DNA of 64,000 nucleotides from CAZHFW01 sp964531675 (GCA_964531675.1 CAZHFW010000019.1:1-64000); one strand, 5' to 3'; shown: positions 10,508 to 18,575, counted from the first letter of the stretch. Numbers and translations are program-made. The notes: generated by a model not told the origin, from the sequence alone.

Positions 10508-11299
10508 TCAAGTCTGCGGACGGGTTGGCGGTTCGGCCAGCAACATGGCCAGTTCCTCGTCAGTCAGGAGCTGGCGGGGCGTTGCCCCCGGTGTAGTCCC
10601 CGGGAACGGGCTATTTCCCCCATCCCATGATCCCCCAACAAACTTCGGACCAGTTATCGGACGTGCTTGGGGAACGGGAGCCTTCGGCTCCGCCGGCTTG
10701 GACTCCGGGGCCTTGGCCTCCGGGGGCCTGGCGTCGATCGGCTTGGCCTGGATTGGCTTGGTGTCGGTGCTGCCCGCCAGCTTCAGAGCTGGCGCTGGCG
10801 TGGGGGCGACCTTGGGCTCCACCCGTGCTGCGGGCTTGGGCGCTTCCGGGACCACCGGCGTGCGCGGGAAGCCGGGGCCGGTGAACATGACATCCGATTG
10901 GGGCTTGCCCGCGGGCTGGGCGATCAACCGGCTCACCGGCTGGGGCGCCCAGGTCTTGGCCTCCGAAGAAGTTGCAGCACGGAGCTTGGGGCTGCCGGCG
11001 GAATCGAACACCCAGCACCCGGCCTTGGGGGCGTAGCGCTGGGCCGCGGCGTAGAGCTCATCGGGACGGTCGAGCACGCGCGGATGCGCCAGCAGCAGGA
11101 TGACCGGTCGCCCGCCCGCCCCCTTGGTCAGGGTGCAAAGCTGGGCAAGCGCATCAAATGAGCTGGAGGCGTGACGGACCGTGATGCGGTGCTTGGCCAA
11201 AGCGGCCTGAAGCTCCGCGGAGGGCTCGCTGGATCTGGGATGCACGAGCACGCACGTGGCGGCCTGATCGTGCGCGGAATCACCGGGAACGGACGGCAT
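10508..11299 (-). CDS. Receiver-like protein with Pro/Ala-rich tail, function unknown
   Basis: A 263-residue protein of unknown function. The first 115 residues have an alternating beta/alpha pattern (AATCVLVHPRSSEPSAELQAAL, GRPVILLLAHPRVL, AGCWVFDSAG) like a degenerate response-regulator receiver, with no convincing phosphorylation Asp. The rest is a Pro/Ala/Lys-rich linker, ending in a conserved-looking helix RQLLTDEELAMLLAEPP that could be a short docking peptide. The start MPSVPGD is chosen over an ATG nine codons upstream. It lies between murG, with a terminator in between, and the diguanylate cyclase 116 bp downstream on the same strand. A role in the same c-di-GMP pathway is inferred from position only. 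Confidence 0.6.
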   Translation of the reverse strand: MPSVPGDSAHDQAATCVLVHPRSSEPSAELQAALAKHRITVRHASSSFDALAQLCTLTKGAGGRPVILLLAHPRVLDRPDELYAAAQRYAPKAGCWVFDSAGSPKLRAATSSEAKTWAPQPVSRLIAQPAGKPQSDVMFTGPGFPRTPVVPEAPKPAARVEPKVAPTPAPALKLAGSTDTKPIQAKPIDARPPEAKAPESKPAEPKAPVPQARPITGPKFVGGSWDGGNSPFPGTTPGATPRQLLTDEELAMLLAEPPTRPQT

Positions 11300-11324
11300 G
11301 GGGCCAGTGTACCCGCGCGAGCGC

Positions 11325-11349
11325 AAAAATCAGCGCCGATTGTCGGCGC
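11325..11349 (-). terminator. Rho-independent terminator of murG
   Basis: On the minus strand a 7-bp GCGCCGA/TCGGCGC stem with a 3-nt loop is followed by TGATTTTTG. It is 21 bp past the murG stop. Confidence 0.8.
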
Positions 11350-11369
11350 GCAATCCCTCGATGTTCAGT

Positions 11370-12503
11370 TCACGCTGCTAAGGGACGCACCCGTGCGCCC
11401 GAGCCGGGCTGCCCGAGCAGAGCCGACGCGACCCGAGCGGCGCCCGAGGCGGGGCCGAGCTTCTCGAAGGCTGCACGCATGGAGGCGAGCCTGACCGGGT
11501 TGCGGATCAGACCGATGAGCGTGGTCGCCAAGGGGGCCGAGTTGGCTGCAGCGTCGATGCGGTCCTGCAGCAGCACCGCGCAACCCGCGTCCACCAGCGG
11601 CATCGCGTTGGCCTTCTGGTGCTGGTCCTTGTGGTACGGGTACGGCATGAAGATGGTCGGAACGCGCGAGGCCCAGGCCTCGGCGACGCTTCCGGCGCCG
11701 GAACGGCTGATGGCAACGTCCGCAGCACCCCACCAAAGACCCATCTCGCGCACGAAGGGCTCGACGACGAACGGGATCTCGGCGCGGTCGTAGGCCTTGC
11801 GAACCTCGTCGGTGTCGCGATTGCCCGTCTGATGGATTACCTGGCAGCCCGCCAGGTACGAGGGGCGATCGGTCATCAGGCGGATCATCGCCTGATTGAT
11901 GCTGGAAGCACCCTGAGAAGCACCGGTGATGAGCAGCGTGGGCTTGGACGGATCCAGACCGAGCGAACTCCGGCACATGGCGGGGTCACCCGGCGGGAGC
12001 GCCTGGCGGCGGACGATGGGGCCGCAGACTTCCCAGGAACGGCCCGGCACAGGCAACGCGGTGAGGATCTGTCCGGCACGCTTGGCGATCCAGTTGTTGG
12101 CCAGGCCCGGGGTCGCGTCCAGATTGATGAGGGTCACCGGCACGCCCAGCTTGCGGGCGGCTGCGACCGCGGGAGCGGCAACGAAGCCCCCCATGGCGAT
12201 CACGTGCACCGCGCCGCGCTGACGGGCCGCGGTGATGGCCTGGGAAGCCTGCTTCACGGACTTCCCCCACGCGGGGAGGAAGCGGAGCAACCGCCCCGGC
12301 GCGAGCCCGAAGGGGGCGGCATCGATCGCGGTGAAGCTGGCGGCCTCGGCGGAGAGGATCTCCGCGTCCAGGGGCCGGTTGGAGCAGAGGAAGGTCGCGG
12401 TGGTGTCCGCGGCGCTGAGGGAGGCGAGTTGCTGGGCGATGGCCAGCCCGGGGTAGAGGTGGCCCCCGGTCCCGCCGCCGGCGAAGAGGAAGGTGGTGCT
12501 CAT
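11370..12503 (-). CDS. murG: UDP-GlcNAc:lipid I GlcNAc transferase MurG
   Basis: A 377-residue GT-B glycosyltransferase (family GT28). It has the diagnostic glycine-rich loop FAGGGTGGHLYPGLAIA at the N-terminus and the second loop LITGASQGASSINQAM near the middle. Near the C-terminus it has the donor-binding ISRSGAGSVAEAWASRVPTI. MurG transfers N-acetylglucosamine to lipid I, making lipid II, on the inner face of the membrane. This supports a peptidoglycan-containing organism. The ATG at 12503 is chosen; a GTG three codons upstream is also possible and neither has a strong ribosome-binding site. It starts 16 bp after the ftsW stop, so the two wall genes form an operon, a remnant of the dcw cluster. 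Confidence 0.96.
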   Translation of the reverse strand: MSTTFLFAGGGTGGHLYPGLAIAQQLASLSAADTTATFLCSNRPLDAEILSAEAASFTAIDAAPFGLAPGRLLRFLPAWGKSVKQASQAITAARQRGAVHVIAMGGFVAAPAVAAARKLGVPVTLINLDATPGLANNWIAKRAGQILTALPVPGRSWEVCGPIVRRQALPPGDPAMCRSSLGLDPSKPTLLITGASQGASSINQAMIRLMTDRPSYLAGCQVIHQTGNRDTDEVRKAYDRAEIPFVVEPFVREMGLWWGAADVAISRSGAGSVAEAWASRVPTIFMPYPYHKDQHQKANAMPLVDAGCAVLLQDRIDAAANSAPLATTLIGLIRNPVRLASMRAAFEKLGPASGAARVASALLGQPGSGARVRPLAA

Positions 12504-12519
12504 GGTCGACACGGTGATG

Positions 12520-13734
12520 TCAGGCAGCGATGGCTTCCAGCGGAGCCGCGGGCGTGCTCGCGGGCGCGTGGCGTGATTCGGAGAACGCAGCAGCGTGGGA
12601 GCGGTCGATGGCGATGACCAGTCCCAGGCAGAGTCCGGTGAGGATCCAGCCCGTGCCTCCCGCGGAGACCAGGGGGAGGGCGATGCCCTTGGTGGGACCC
12701 AGGCCGGTCACCACCGCGAGGTTGATGATCGCCTGCAGGCCGATCGTCGAAATCACGCCCAGCGCAAAGAGCCGCAGGAGCTTGCCGGGTTCCCGGCAGA
12801 CGATCAGCATCCCGGACCAGACGATGCCCGCAAAGAGGGCGGCGATCACCAGCGCACCGGCGACGCCAAGCTCCTCGCAGATGACCGCGAAGAGGAAGTC
12901 GGTCTGATCCTCGGGCAGGAAGCCCAGCTTCTGGAGGCCGAAGCCCAGCCCACGGCCGAAGACTTCGCCGTTGGAGATCGCGACCAGCGACTGGATGATG
13001 TGGTAACCCGTCCCCTGGGGGTCGGCGTAGGGGTCGATGAACGAGATGATGCGGTTGATCCGGTAAGGGCTGGTCACAATCGCGACCACGAACCCCGCCA
13101 GGGCGAAGGGAACGAACATCAGGAACTGCCAGATCCGGGCCCCGCCCGCGATGAGGATCAGGCAGGCGGTCGAGCCGATCAGGACGCCCGTGCCCAGGTC
13201 TTCCTTGGCGACACCCGCCGCGACGATTCCCAGGGCGAGCAAGGCTGGTCCCAGCCCGATCCAGAACTTGTGGATGGTCGCGGAGCGGGCCGACGCGTAC
13301 CAGGCCATGACCGCGACGAAGCCCCACTTCACCAGTTCGGAAGGCTGCATCTGCCCGAAGACCGGGACCTTGATCCAGCGGTGGGAGTTGTTGGTGGGCT
13401 TGGCCAACCCAGGCACGTAGCACAGGATCAGCATGCAGAGCATGGCCAGGACGCCGAAGATCAGCGGGACGAAGCCGAGTCTGGAAAGCCGCTCCTCAGC
13501 CGAATCGGCAAACGCCCGGATCGGCAGGAATCCCGCGCCCACCATGGCGACCAGGGCCATCCCCATGTGCATGGTCTGAGGCGACTGGAGAATGCTCTGG
13601 ATCGTCACACCCGGAACCGGCTGGTTCGGAGAGGTCACCGCAGCGACCTTCATCAGGGCGGAGTTCACCATCACGACGCCGATGGTCAGAAGGGCGATGG
13701 CGCAAAGGGCCAGGATGTGTCCGGGGCGGACCAT
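12520..13734 (-). CDS. ftsW: Lipid II polymerase FtsW (SEDS family)
   Basis: A 404-residue integral membrane protein with about ten predicted helices, of the FtsW/RodA/SpoVE (SEDS) family. Family motifs are visible: RWIKVPVFGQMQPSELVKWG in the first half and a C-terminal SAGGTGWILTGLCLGLVIAI. SEDS proteins polymerise lipid II into glycan strands. The immediately downstream murG favours FtsW over RodA. The start MVRPGHILAL is used; the frame reads 20 codons further up without better support. Upstream, 13735-14055 contains no gene but holds two hairpin repeats. Confidence 0.94.
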   Translation of the reverse strand: MVRPGHILALCAIALLTIGVVMVNSALMKVAAVTSPNQPVPGVTIQSILQSPQTMHMGMALVAMVGAGFLPIRAFADSAEERLSRLGFVPLIFGVLAMLCMLILCYVPGLAKPTNNSHRWIKVPVFGQMQPSELVKWGFVAVMAWYASARSATIHKFWIGLGPALLALGIVAAGVAKEDLGTGVLIGSTACLILIAGGARIWQFLMFVPFALAGFVVAIVTSPYRINRIISFIDPYADPQGTGYHIIQSLVAISNGEVFGRGLGFGLQKLGFLPEDQTDFLFAVICEELGVAGALVIAALFAGIVWSGMLIVCREPGKLLRLFALGVISTIGLQAIINLAVVTGLGPTKGIALPLVSAGGTGWILTGLCLGLVIAIDRSHAAAFSESRHAPASTPAAPLEAIAA

Positions 13735-13864
13735 GATCGGATGGTATCGGACAGGGGGCGTGAATTGGTGCAAGATCCGGGGCGGGGGTCGCACCCCGGA
13801 CGGTTGGTCCGAATGGGCCTGAAGACTGGGGGCATTGGGGTGGGTTCGTGCCTTGCAGAGTCGT

Positions 13865-14004
13865 CGATCCTGGTTTGGGCGAGGCGCCCAAACCAGGCGT
13901 GATCCGGGGGGGGCGGGATCTGGGTTGGCTCAGTCGTGGGGTGGGGTTGGATGGGCGCGATCACGTCCACGCCCGGATTGGGCGCTTCGCCCAATCCGGG
14001 ATCG
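13865..14004. repeat. RAYT-flanking hairpin pair, left side (copies A and B)
   Basis: Two 29-nt palindromes (13-bp stem, 3-nt loop) at 13869-13897 and 13972-14000, in opposite orientations. Copy A is preceded by CGAT and followed by CGTG. Copy B is preceded by CACG and followed by ATCG. Stems: CCTGGTTTGGGCG in A and CCCGGATTGGGCG in B, each with a perfect complementary arm. The CACG/CGTG feet face each other. They lie just past the 3' end of the RAYT gene. Confidence 0.85.
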
Positions 14005-14055
14005 AAGTCGGAGGGCGTCCTGACCATTCCGGACCCCACGCGGACAGACGCCCGA

Positions 14056-14583
14056 CTAACACCCGTCGCAGAAGGTCCAGACGGGGGCGTGCTCCTTCAC
14101 CGCGTGGTGGACGATGTAGTTGAAGACCGCTGCCTGATGCTCGCGGTCGAGAATGCGCTCGTCGTGCCAGCGGGCAGCCCAGACGCGACCTCTGATCTCG
14201 GCGACAGCTCGCGACGTCACACGCTTCAGCTGCCCGATGTCACGGTCCTTCTCGACCTCGTCAAGCTTCGCGAGGATGTGTACGTGGGTCCACGCGACCG
14301 CGATCGCGAGAACCTCAATCCCTTTGCACGTCGTCGCGGTGCGGAGGGACCGAAGCACGATCATCGCACGCTCGCGATCGAGATGGACCGGGGGCTTGTG
14401 CATGATGCTGCGCGCGTAGCGGCGCAGGCCTGCATCGGGATTCGGGGACCTGTCCCGTGGATCTCGCGGCTGCGCATGGATGCGGTGCAGGTGATTGCGA
14501 TACCCGCGAGGATCGCCAGGAAGCCAAGTCCCGAAGGTCGACCACACCACATGAAACCATGCCTTGGTCGGGTTCGGAGACAT
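14056..14583 (-). CDS. REP-associated tyrosine transposase (RAYT, IS200/IS605 Y1-like)
   Basis: A 175-residue protein of the Y1 transposase superfamily in its RAYT branch. The N-terminal WFHVVWSTFGTWLPG matches the family's opening. The HUH metal-binding motif is present as AWTHVHILAKL, and VFNYIVHHAVKEHAPVW near the end carries the candidate catalytic Tyr and the VW-TF ending common in RAYTs. The start at 14583 is preferred because GGAG sits 6 nt upstream. ATGs at 14604 and 14739 would lengthen the N-terminus, the last one starting at a hairpin remnant. No second transposase or TnpB gene is present. Inverted palindromes lie on both sides, as RAYT genes lie among their REP sequences. RAYTs cut and join single-stranded REP DNA; that these hairpins are its substrate is inference. 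Confidence 0.87.
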   Translation of the reverse strand: MSPNPTKAWFHVVWSTFGTWLPGDPRGYRNHLHRIHAQPRDPRDRSPNPDAGLRRYARSIMHKPPVHLDRERAMIVLRSLRTATTCKGIEVLAIAVAWTHVHILAKLDEVEKDRDIGQLKRVTSRAVAEIRGRVWAARWHDERILDREHQAAVFNYIVHHAVKEHAPVWTFCDGC

Positions 14584-14737
14584 GCGGCGCTCCGCAGCGT
14601 TCATCAGGCTCACGGGTTCGGCACGAGGTCTGGAGGAATCGCAGATCGGACTTGGTTCGGGACACGTATTCGAGAACCCGCGAGAGAGTTTCGGCTTGGC
14701 GGGACACTTGGACGGGGTGGGCTTTAGCGAGTCGTTC

Positions 14738-14930
14738 ATACTGGTTTAGGCGAAGCGCGGGAGCGTTCGACGAGGCTGGCCTGGTCGTGTCGTTGATCCT
14801 GGTTTGGGCGAAGCGCCCAAACCAGGCGTGGACCAGGCGTGGGCCGGCCTCGACGTGAGGCATGATGCAGGTGGCTTCGGGTGCAATGGGGCCCATGCCC
14901 AGATTGGGCGTTTCGCCCAAACCGGGACTC
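14738..14930. repeat. RAYT-flanking hairpins, right side (partial copy C, copies D and E)
   Basis: Copy D (14798-14826; CGAT before, CGTG after) is a perfect 13-bp-stem palindrome. Copy E (14898-14926; CATG before, ACTC after) is inverted relative to D and has two stem mismatches. A decayed copy C (14738-14758) keeps one arm and the AAG loop. The sequence GTCGTTGATCCTGG before D resembles that before copy A (GTCGTCGATCCTGG), so similarity extends slightly beyond the palindrome. Confidence 0.8.
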
Positions 14931-15178
14931 GGGACTCGGGACGAGAAACACGGATCGAGGACGTTGGGACCCGGGACTTGGTCACCGGGATCGGTACCCG
15001 GGGCCTGGGGCCCGGGGCTTGGGGCTTGGGGCTTGGGGCTTGGACTGTTCTCGCTGGTCGAACTCGGATGTCGCTCTGTCCCTGAGACTTGCTTGACTGA
15101 CGTGAATCGCAGGCGTGAGACAACCTTGACGCTGGAACCGGCGTCAACGGGCGACTGCTGGACGATCCATCTCTGGAG
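14931..15178. other. Gene-free, G-rich low-complexity stretch with possible G-quadruplex
   Basis: No convincing gene is present between the right-hand hairpins and rimO. The plus strand holds GGGACTC repeats at about 14924-14942. At 15000-15043 there are seven runs of four G separated by CC, CT or CTT-like spacers, a strong intramolecular G-quadruplex pattern. Confidence 0.6.
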
Positions 15179-17071
15179 TCAGCGGAGGATGCTCAGGCCG
15201 ACGCGCTTTTCGAGGTCTTGGACGGGGCGTGCAATGAGGTCGTAGCCATCGGAGGCGACGATGACGCACTTGACCAGTTCGCCCGGGGAGAGCTCATTGC
15301 GGGAGTGGACGTATGTCACCGCGTCGATGTCGGGGGCCTGGAAGTAGGTCCGTCCCTGGTAGAGGCGGGCCTTGTCGGAGACGCCCGAGGTCTTGAGGCC
15401 CTTGGTGGCCAGAGGCCTGTCGATGACGACATCCAGGCGCACGCCGGTGGTCGTCGGGTTCTTCTCATCGAACGCCGCAGCGAGCTTGGCAGCCTTCGCG
15501 AAGGCGAGCTCCTGCTGGAGCAGCATGACTTCCTCGCGACGGCGGGCTTTCACTTCGGGCGGGACCGCGAGCTTGGGGTCATTCTCCATGGTGCCCGCGA
15601 CGGTGCCAGGCTCCTTGGAGTACTCGAACACACCAACCGCTTCGAAGTCCATCTCGCGGATGAAGTCCAGAAGCTCCTGGTGATCCGCTTCGGTCTCGCC
15701 CGGGAAGCCTGAGATGAACGTGGTGCGGACCGCCATTCCCGGGATGCGCTCGCGCAGGGCCTTGATGACCGAGCCTTGCTGGGCGCGGGTCGTGTTTCGC
15801 TTCATCGCGGCCAGCATGCGGTCGGAGGCGTGCTGGAGCGGGATGTCGAGGTACGGCAGCAGACGCCCCTGACGCACGAGGCTCGCGAAGGCGTCGATGA
15901 TCGGGAGCGTGAAGTTGGTCGGATAGGCGTACATCAGGCGGAGCCAGCCCTGGCCGGTCTCCTGCTGCATCGTGTTCGAGAGGGCTTCGAGGAGCGCGGG
16001 GAGGCCTTGGAGGGAGGAGAAGGAAGAGGGAGCAGATGAAGCGCTGAGGACTCGCAGACTTGTTGAGGGGGGAGAAGGAGAGGTAGAAGAGGAAGAGCCC
16101 ACTCGGAGAGTGGGGGTACCCGAGATGGGGGTACCGGCGGTCGCGGGCTGGAGGCCAAAGCCGATGTCGTCGCCGTAGCTTGTGGTGTCCTGACCGATGA
16201 GCAGGATCTCGAAGGCGCCGTCGTTGATGAGTTCCTTGAGTTCGTTGACGGCGCGATCCAGAGGCTTGGAGCGCATCTTGCCTCGGATGGACGGGATGGT
16301 GCAGAACGCGCAGTTCTGGTTGCAACCCTCGCCGATGCGGAGGTAGGCGTAGTGGCGCGGCGTGAGGCGGAGGCGGGCGGAGTCGTCTTCGAAGTAGCCG
16401 ATGCCCTTGCCGTCCTTGCCGTTGACGGTGAGGCCGGTGGTTTCCACGCCGCGGGACTTGGCGGCGGTGAGCGCGTTGGCCGCGATGTAGTACGATGGCG
16501 CGTCCTTGGCCTGATCGTGGTTGGCCTTGCGGTCGAGCTTCACGCCCCGGACCGCTTCGACGATCTTGTCGCGATCAAAGACGCCGATGAGGGCGTCGAT
16601 CCCCGGGGCCCACTCGAGCATCTTGGCGCGGTGGCGCTGGACGAGGCAACCGGCGACGACGACGCGTTTGACGTTGCCTGCTTCCTTCTGGCGGATCGCT
16701 TCGTGGATGACCGAGAGGGATTCCTGCTTGGAGGCTTCCAGGAAGCCGCAGGTGTTCACGATGACCGCGTCGGCGTTTCCGAAGGTGGGATCGCCCGGGT
16801 CGTGCGAGACTGGCATGATGCCGTCGTTGGCGAGCAGGCCGAGCATCTTCTCGGAGTCGACCAGGTTCTTGGGGCAACCCAGGCTCACGAAGGAGATGGT
16901 GCGGACCTGGTCGGAGCGCTTGGCCTTGGCGGGGCGGGCTGACCGGGACGCAGAAGACGCCCGACGCGCGGGCCTTGCCTTGGCGGCGGAGGCCTTGCGG
17001 GCGGGCGACTTGGCGCGCACCTTTCGGGAGGGGGTGCGGCTGGACTTTCGTGAGGGGGACTTCTTGGGCAC
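15179..17071 (-). CDS. rimO: Ribosomal protein S12 methylthiotransferase RimO
   Basis: A 630-residue radical-SAM methylthiotransferase; typical RimO has about 440 residues. The N-terminal MTTase domain has its three cluster cysteines (LGCPKNLVDSEKMLG, NTCGFLEA, VAGCLVQRH). The radical SAM domain has the C-x3-C-x2-C motif in CNQNCAFCTIPSIRGK, and a C-terminal TRAM-like domain follows. RimO methylthiolates an Asp of ribosomal protein S12. The extra length is an N-terminal Lys/Arg/Ser/Ala-rich tail of about 54 residues, plus an insertion at about residues 306-354, after the LIGQDTTSYG segment. That insertion is Ser/Pro/Thr-rich and encoded by low-complexity DNA containing a perfect hairpin (16098-16114). 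LGCPKN and DTTSYG distinguish it from MiaB. Confidence 0.93.
   Translation of the reverse strand: MPKKSPSRKSSRTPSRKVRAKSPARKASAAKARPARRASSASRSARPAKAKRSDQVRTISFVSLGCPKNLVDSEKMLGLLANDGIMPVSHDPGDPTFGNADAVIVNTCGFLEASKQESLSVIHEAIRQKEAGNVKRVVVAGCLVQRHRAKMLEWAPGIDALIGVFDRDKIVEAVRGVKLDRKANHDQAKDAPSYYIAANALTAAKSRGVETTGLTVNGKDGKGIGYFEDDSARLRLTPRHYAYLRIGEGCNQNCAFCTIPSIRGKMRSKPLDRAVNELKELINDGAFEILLIGQDTTSYGDDIGFGLQPATAGTPISGTPTLRVGSSSSTSPSPPSTSLRVLSASSAPSSFSSLQGLPALLEALSNTMQQETGQGWLRLMYAYPTNFTLPIIDAFASLVRQGRLLPYLDIPLQHASDRMLAAMKRNTTRAQQGSVIKALRERIPGMAVRTTFISGFPGETEADHQELLDFIREMDFEAVGVFEYSKEPGTVAGTMENDPKLAVPPEVKARRREEVMLLQQELAFAKAAKLAAAFDEKNPTTTGVRLDVVIDRPLATKGLKTSGVSDKARLYQGRTYFQAPDIDAVTYVHSRNELSPGELVKCVIVASDGYDLIARPVQDLEKRVGLSILR
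16098..16135. repeat. Hairpin and direct repeat inside rimO
   Basis: A palindrome CCCACTC-GGA-GAGTGGG (16098-16114) is followed by two copies of GGGGGTACC 15 bp apart (16112-16120, 16127-16135). It lies in the low-complexity insertion of rimO and keeps the reading frame. Confidence 0.7.
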
Positions 17072-17108
17072 AGCGGGCGAACTTTAGGCGATCGCGCCCG
17101 CGGACGGC

Positions 17109-17588
17109 CTAACCGACCTTGCGGAGCTTGCCCATCAGGGACTCGGCGTTGAGGCCCGCCATGGGGTAATGCTGCTGGAGGGCGCTGGCCAGGGCTTCCG
17201 GATCGGCGACAGCAAAGGACGCGGGGATCCCGATCCGCCAGCCGGCAAACCGCATGGCACGGGCCAGGTGGCGGGTGGTGGAGACGATGACGAGCTCGTC
17301 ATCCTCGAACCCGAGGGGGAGCATGCCGAACTGCCAGGCCTGGCGGCGTTCGATGAGCTTGATGATGTCAGCCGCGGGCTTGAAGCTGGTGGGGTCGAGG
17401 TTCTCGGTGAGGGCCGCGTACTGCTCGGCCCAGGCCTCTTCGATGGCGGACTGATCGACGCCGAAGATCTTCTCGGCGAGCACGCCGAAGGGGCGGTGGC
17501 ACTGGCGCTGCTCCTCGAGGATGAGGTCGCGCTGGTCCTTGGACAGGACGCCCTTGGCCACGAGCAGATCACCAAGTCGCATGTACAT
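17109..17588 (-). CDS. Orphan GspE/PilB N-terminal-domain-like protein
   Basis: A 159-residue protein resembling the stand-alone N-terminal domain of type II secretion and type IV pilus ATPases (T2SSE_N/MshEN). It opens RLGDLLVAKGVLSKDQRDLILEEQR and later has a DDELVIVSTTRHL segment, as in the family (usually 'LVVAMADP'). There is no ATPase domain after it and no other pilus gene nearby. MshEN modules bind c-di-GMP, but the Arg/Leu signature of that binding site is not evident here, so that role is speculative. An AGGAG-like ribosome-binding site supports the start at 17588. It lies 37 bp downstream of... the rimO 3' side in sequence order, with rimO transcribed after it on the same strand, so co-transcription is likely. 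Confidence 0.6.
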   Translation of the reverse strand: MYMRLGDLLVAKGVLSKDQRDLILEEQRQCHRPFGVLAEKIFGVDQSAIEEAWAEQYAALTENLDPTSFKPAADIIKLIERRQAWQFGMLPLGFEDDELVIVSTTRHLARAMRFAGWRIGIPASFAVADPEALASALQQHYPMAGLNAESLMGKLRKVG

Positions 17589-18098
17589 CGGTCACTCCTG
17601 AATCACGTCGGCGAGAACAGACCCGGCGTTGACGACGACGAGCCGTCGCGGCATGAGAGGGATCGGCGCAGTCAAGTTGCATGTTCATGCCTGGAGCGCA
17701 GCCTTCGCGTTGCGGGGTGGGGCAGCGCCATGCGCGCGGAGTCGACGCGTTGCGGCGCGTGTGCGGGGCGCGGAGCGCGGAATTCCCGAGCCTTGGGTGG
17801 CACGCGATCGGCGCGTATCGCAGGGCGACGCGAACGCGGGAGCGATTCGGGCCGAGAATGCGGGCGTGGCTGCGACGGCCGGGACGCGTCCGAGATCCGG
17901 CGCGGGAAGGGCGGACGGAAACGAGTCGAGCGATGGTCGTTTCGGGACGCTTGGCGCGGGACAGGGAGGGGGTTGGCGCGGGCTTATCGGGCGCGGGAAG
18001 TCCGCGGGCGCGCATGACGTCGGGGGTCGGCGGGTCTATATTGGGCCATCGTTGAGCCGCATTTCCATCTCCCGACCCCCGCGGACGTCAGCCGTCTG
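17589..18098. other. 510-bp gap without a supported gene
   Basis: Both strands are open in places but the possible products are Arg-rich and unlike known proteins, so no gene is called. The stretch separates the minus-strand GspE-N-like gene from a plus-strand orphan gene and should hold divergent promoters. A TATATT at about 18037-18042 is a possible -10 element for the plus-strand gene. Confidence 0.4.
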
Positions 18099-18533
18099 GT
18101 GCTGATCGTGACCGGATCGACGCTCGAGGCGGAGCTGTTGGATCGCCCCACGGCGTACACGCTGCGGCAGGCGATGATCGTGTGGCTCGTGGAGCACCAG
18201 ATGGTGCGGGACGCCCGCGAAGGGGCGTCGCGCGTGCTGGTGTGCTCGGACATCTGGTACCTCAACCAGGAAGAGCTCCGCACGTGCCCCACGGTCGCGA
18301 TCGGCGGGCCGGGCTCCAACGCGCTGACGGCGTACCTGGGCGACAAGCTCCCTTCGGCGTTCGTGGTCGATGGGCAGATGATCGTGCAGATGGACCCCGA
18401 GCTTGGCGGCGGACTCGACGACGTCGTCGCGAGCTGCTGGGGCGACAACGCCCAGACCACCGCAGCGGCGGTGGGCGTCTTCCAGGAACGCTATCTGCAC
18501 GATTTCCTGGAAGCCGCGACCGCGGGCTGGTGA
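18099..18533 (+). CDS. Hypothetical protein, unknown function
   Basis: A 144-residue protein that I do not recognise. It starts with GTG; the frame is open about 27 codons further upstream but contains no ATG. Visible features are a strand-helix opening LIVTGSTLEAELLDRPTAY, a segment RVLVCSDIWYLNQEEL, a glycine-rich turn VAIGGPGSNALTAYLGDKL, and a helical C-terminus FQERYLHDFLEAA. The regular alternation and the GGPGSN turn suggest a small alpha/beta domain that could bind a nucleotide or phosphate, but this is a guess. It has no signal peptide or membrane segment, so it is presumably cytoplasmic. It converges with mnmE, 42 bp away. High third-position GC like its neighbours supports it as a real gene. 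Confidence 0.6.
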   Translation: MLIVTGSTLEAELLDRPTAYTLRQAMIVWLVEHQMVRDAREGASRVLVCSDIWYLNQEELRTCPTVAIGGPGSNALTAYLGDKLPSAFVVDGQMIVQMDPELGGGLDDVVASCWGDNAQTTAAAVGVFQERYLHDFLEAATAGW

Positions 18534-18575
18534 GGCCGGCGGGTTAAGCGGGCGAAAGACGCCTTCACGCGATGG

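Noticed and set aside
13936..14727. Plus-strand frame through the hairpins and opposite the RAYT gene
   Set aside because: The translation runs through palindromes and is not protein-like; the minus strand has the HUH motif and RAYT segments.
17629..18105. Plus- and minus-strand Arg/Ala-rich frames in the 510-bp gap
   Set aside because: Neither has a ribosome-binding site or a known domain; the two overlap and cannot both be coding.
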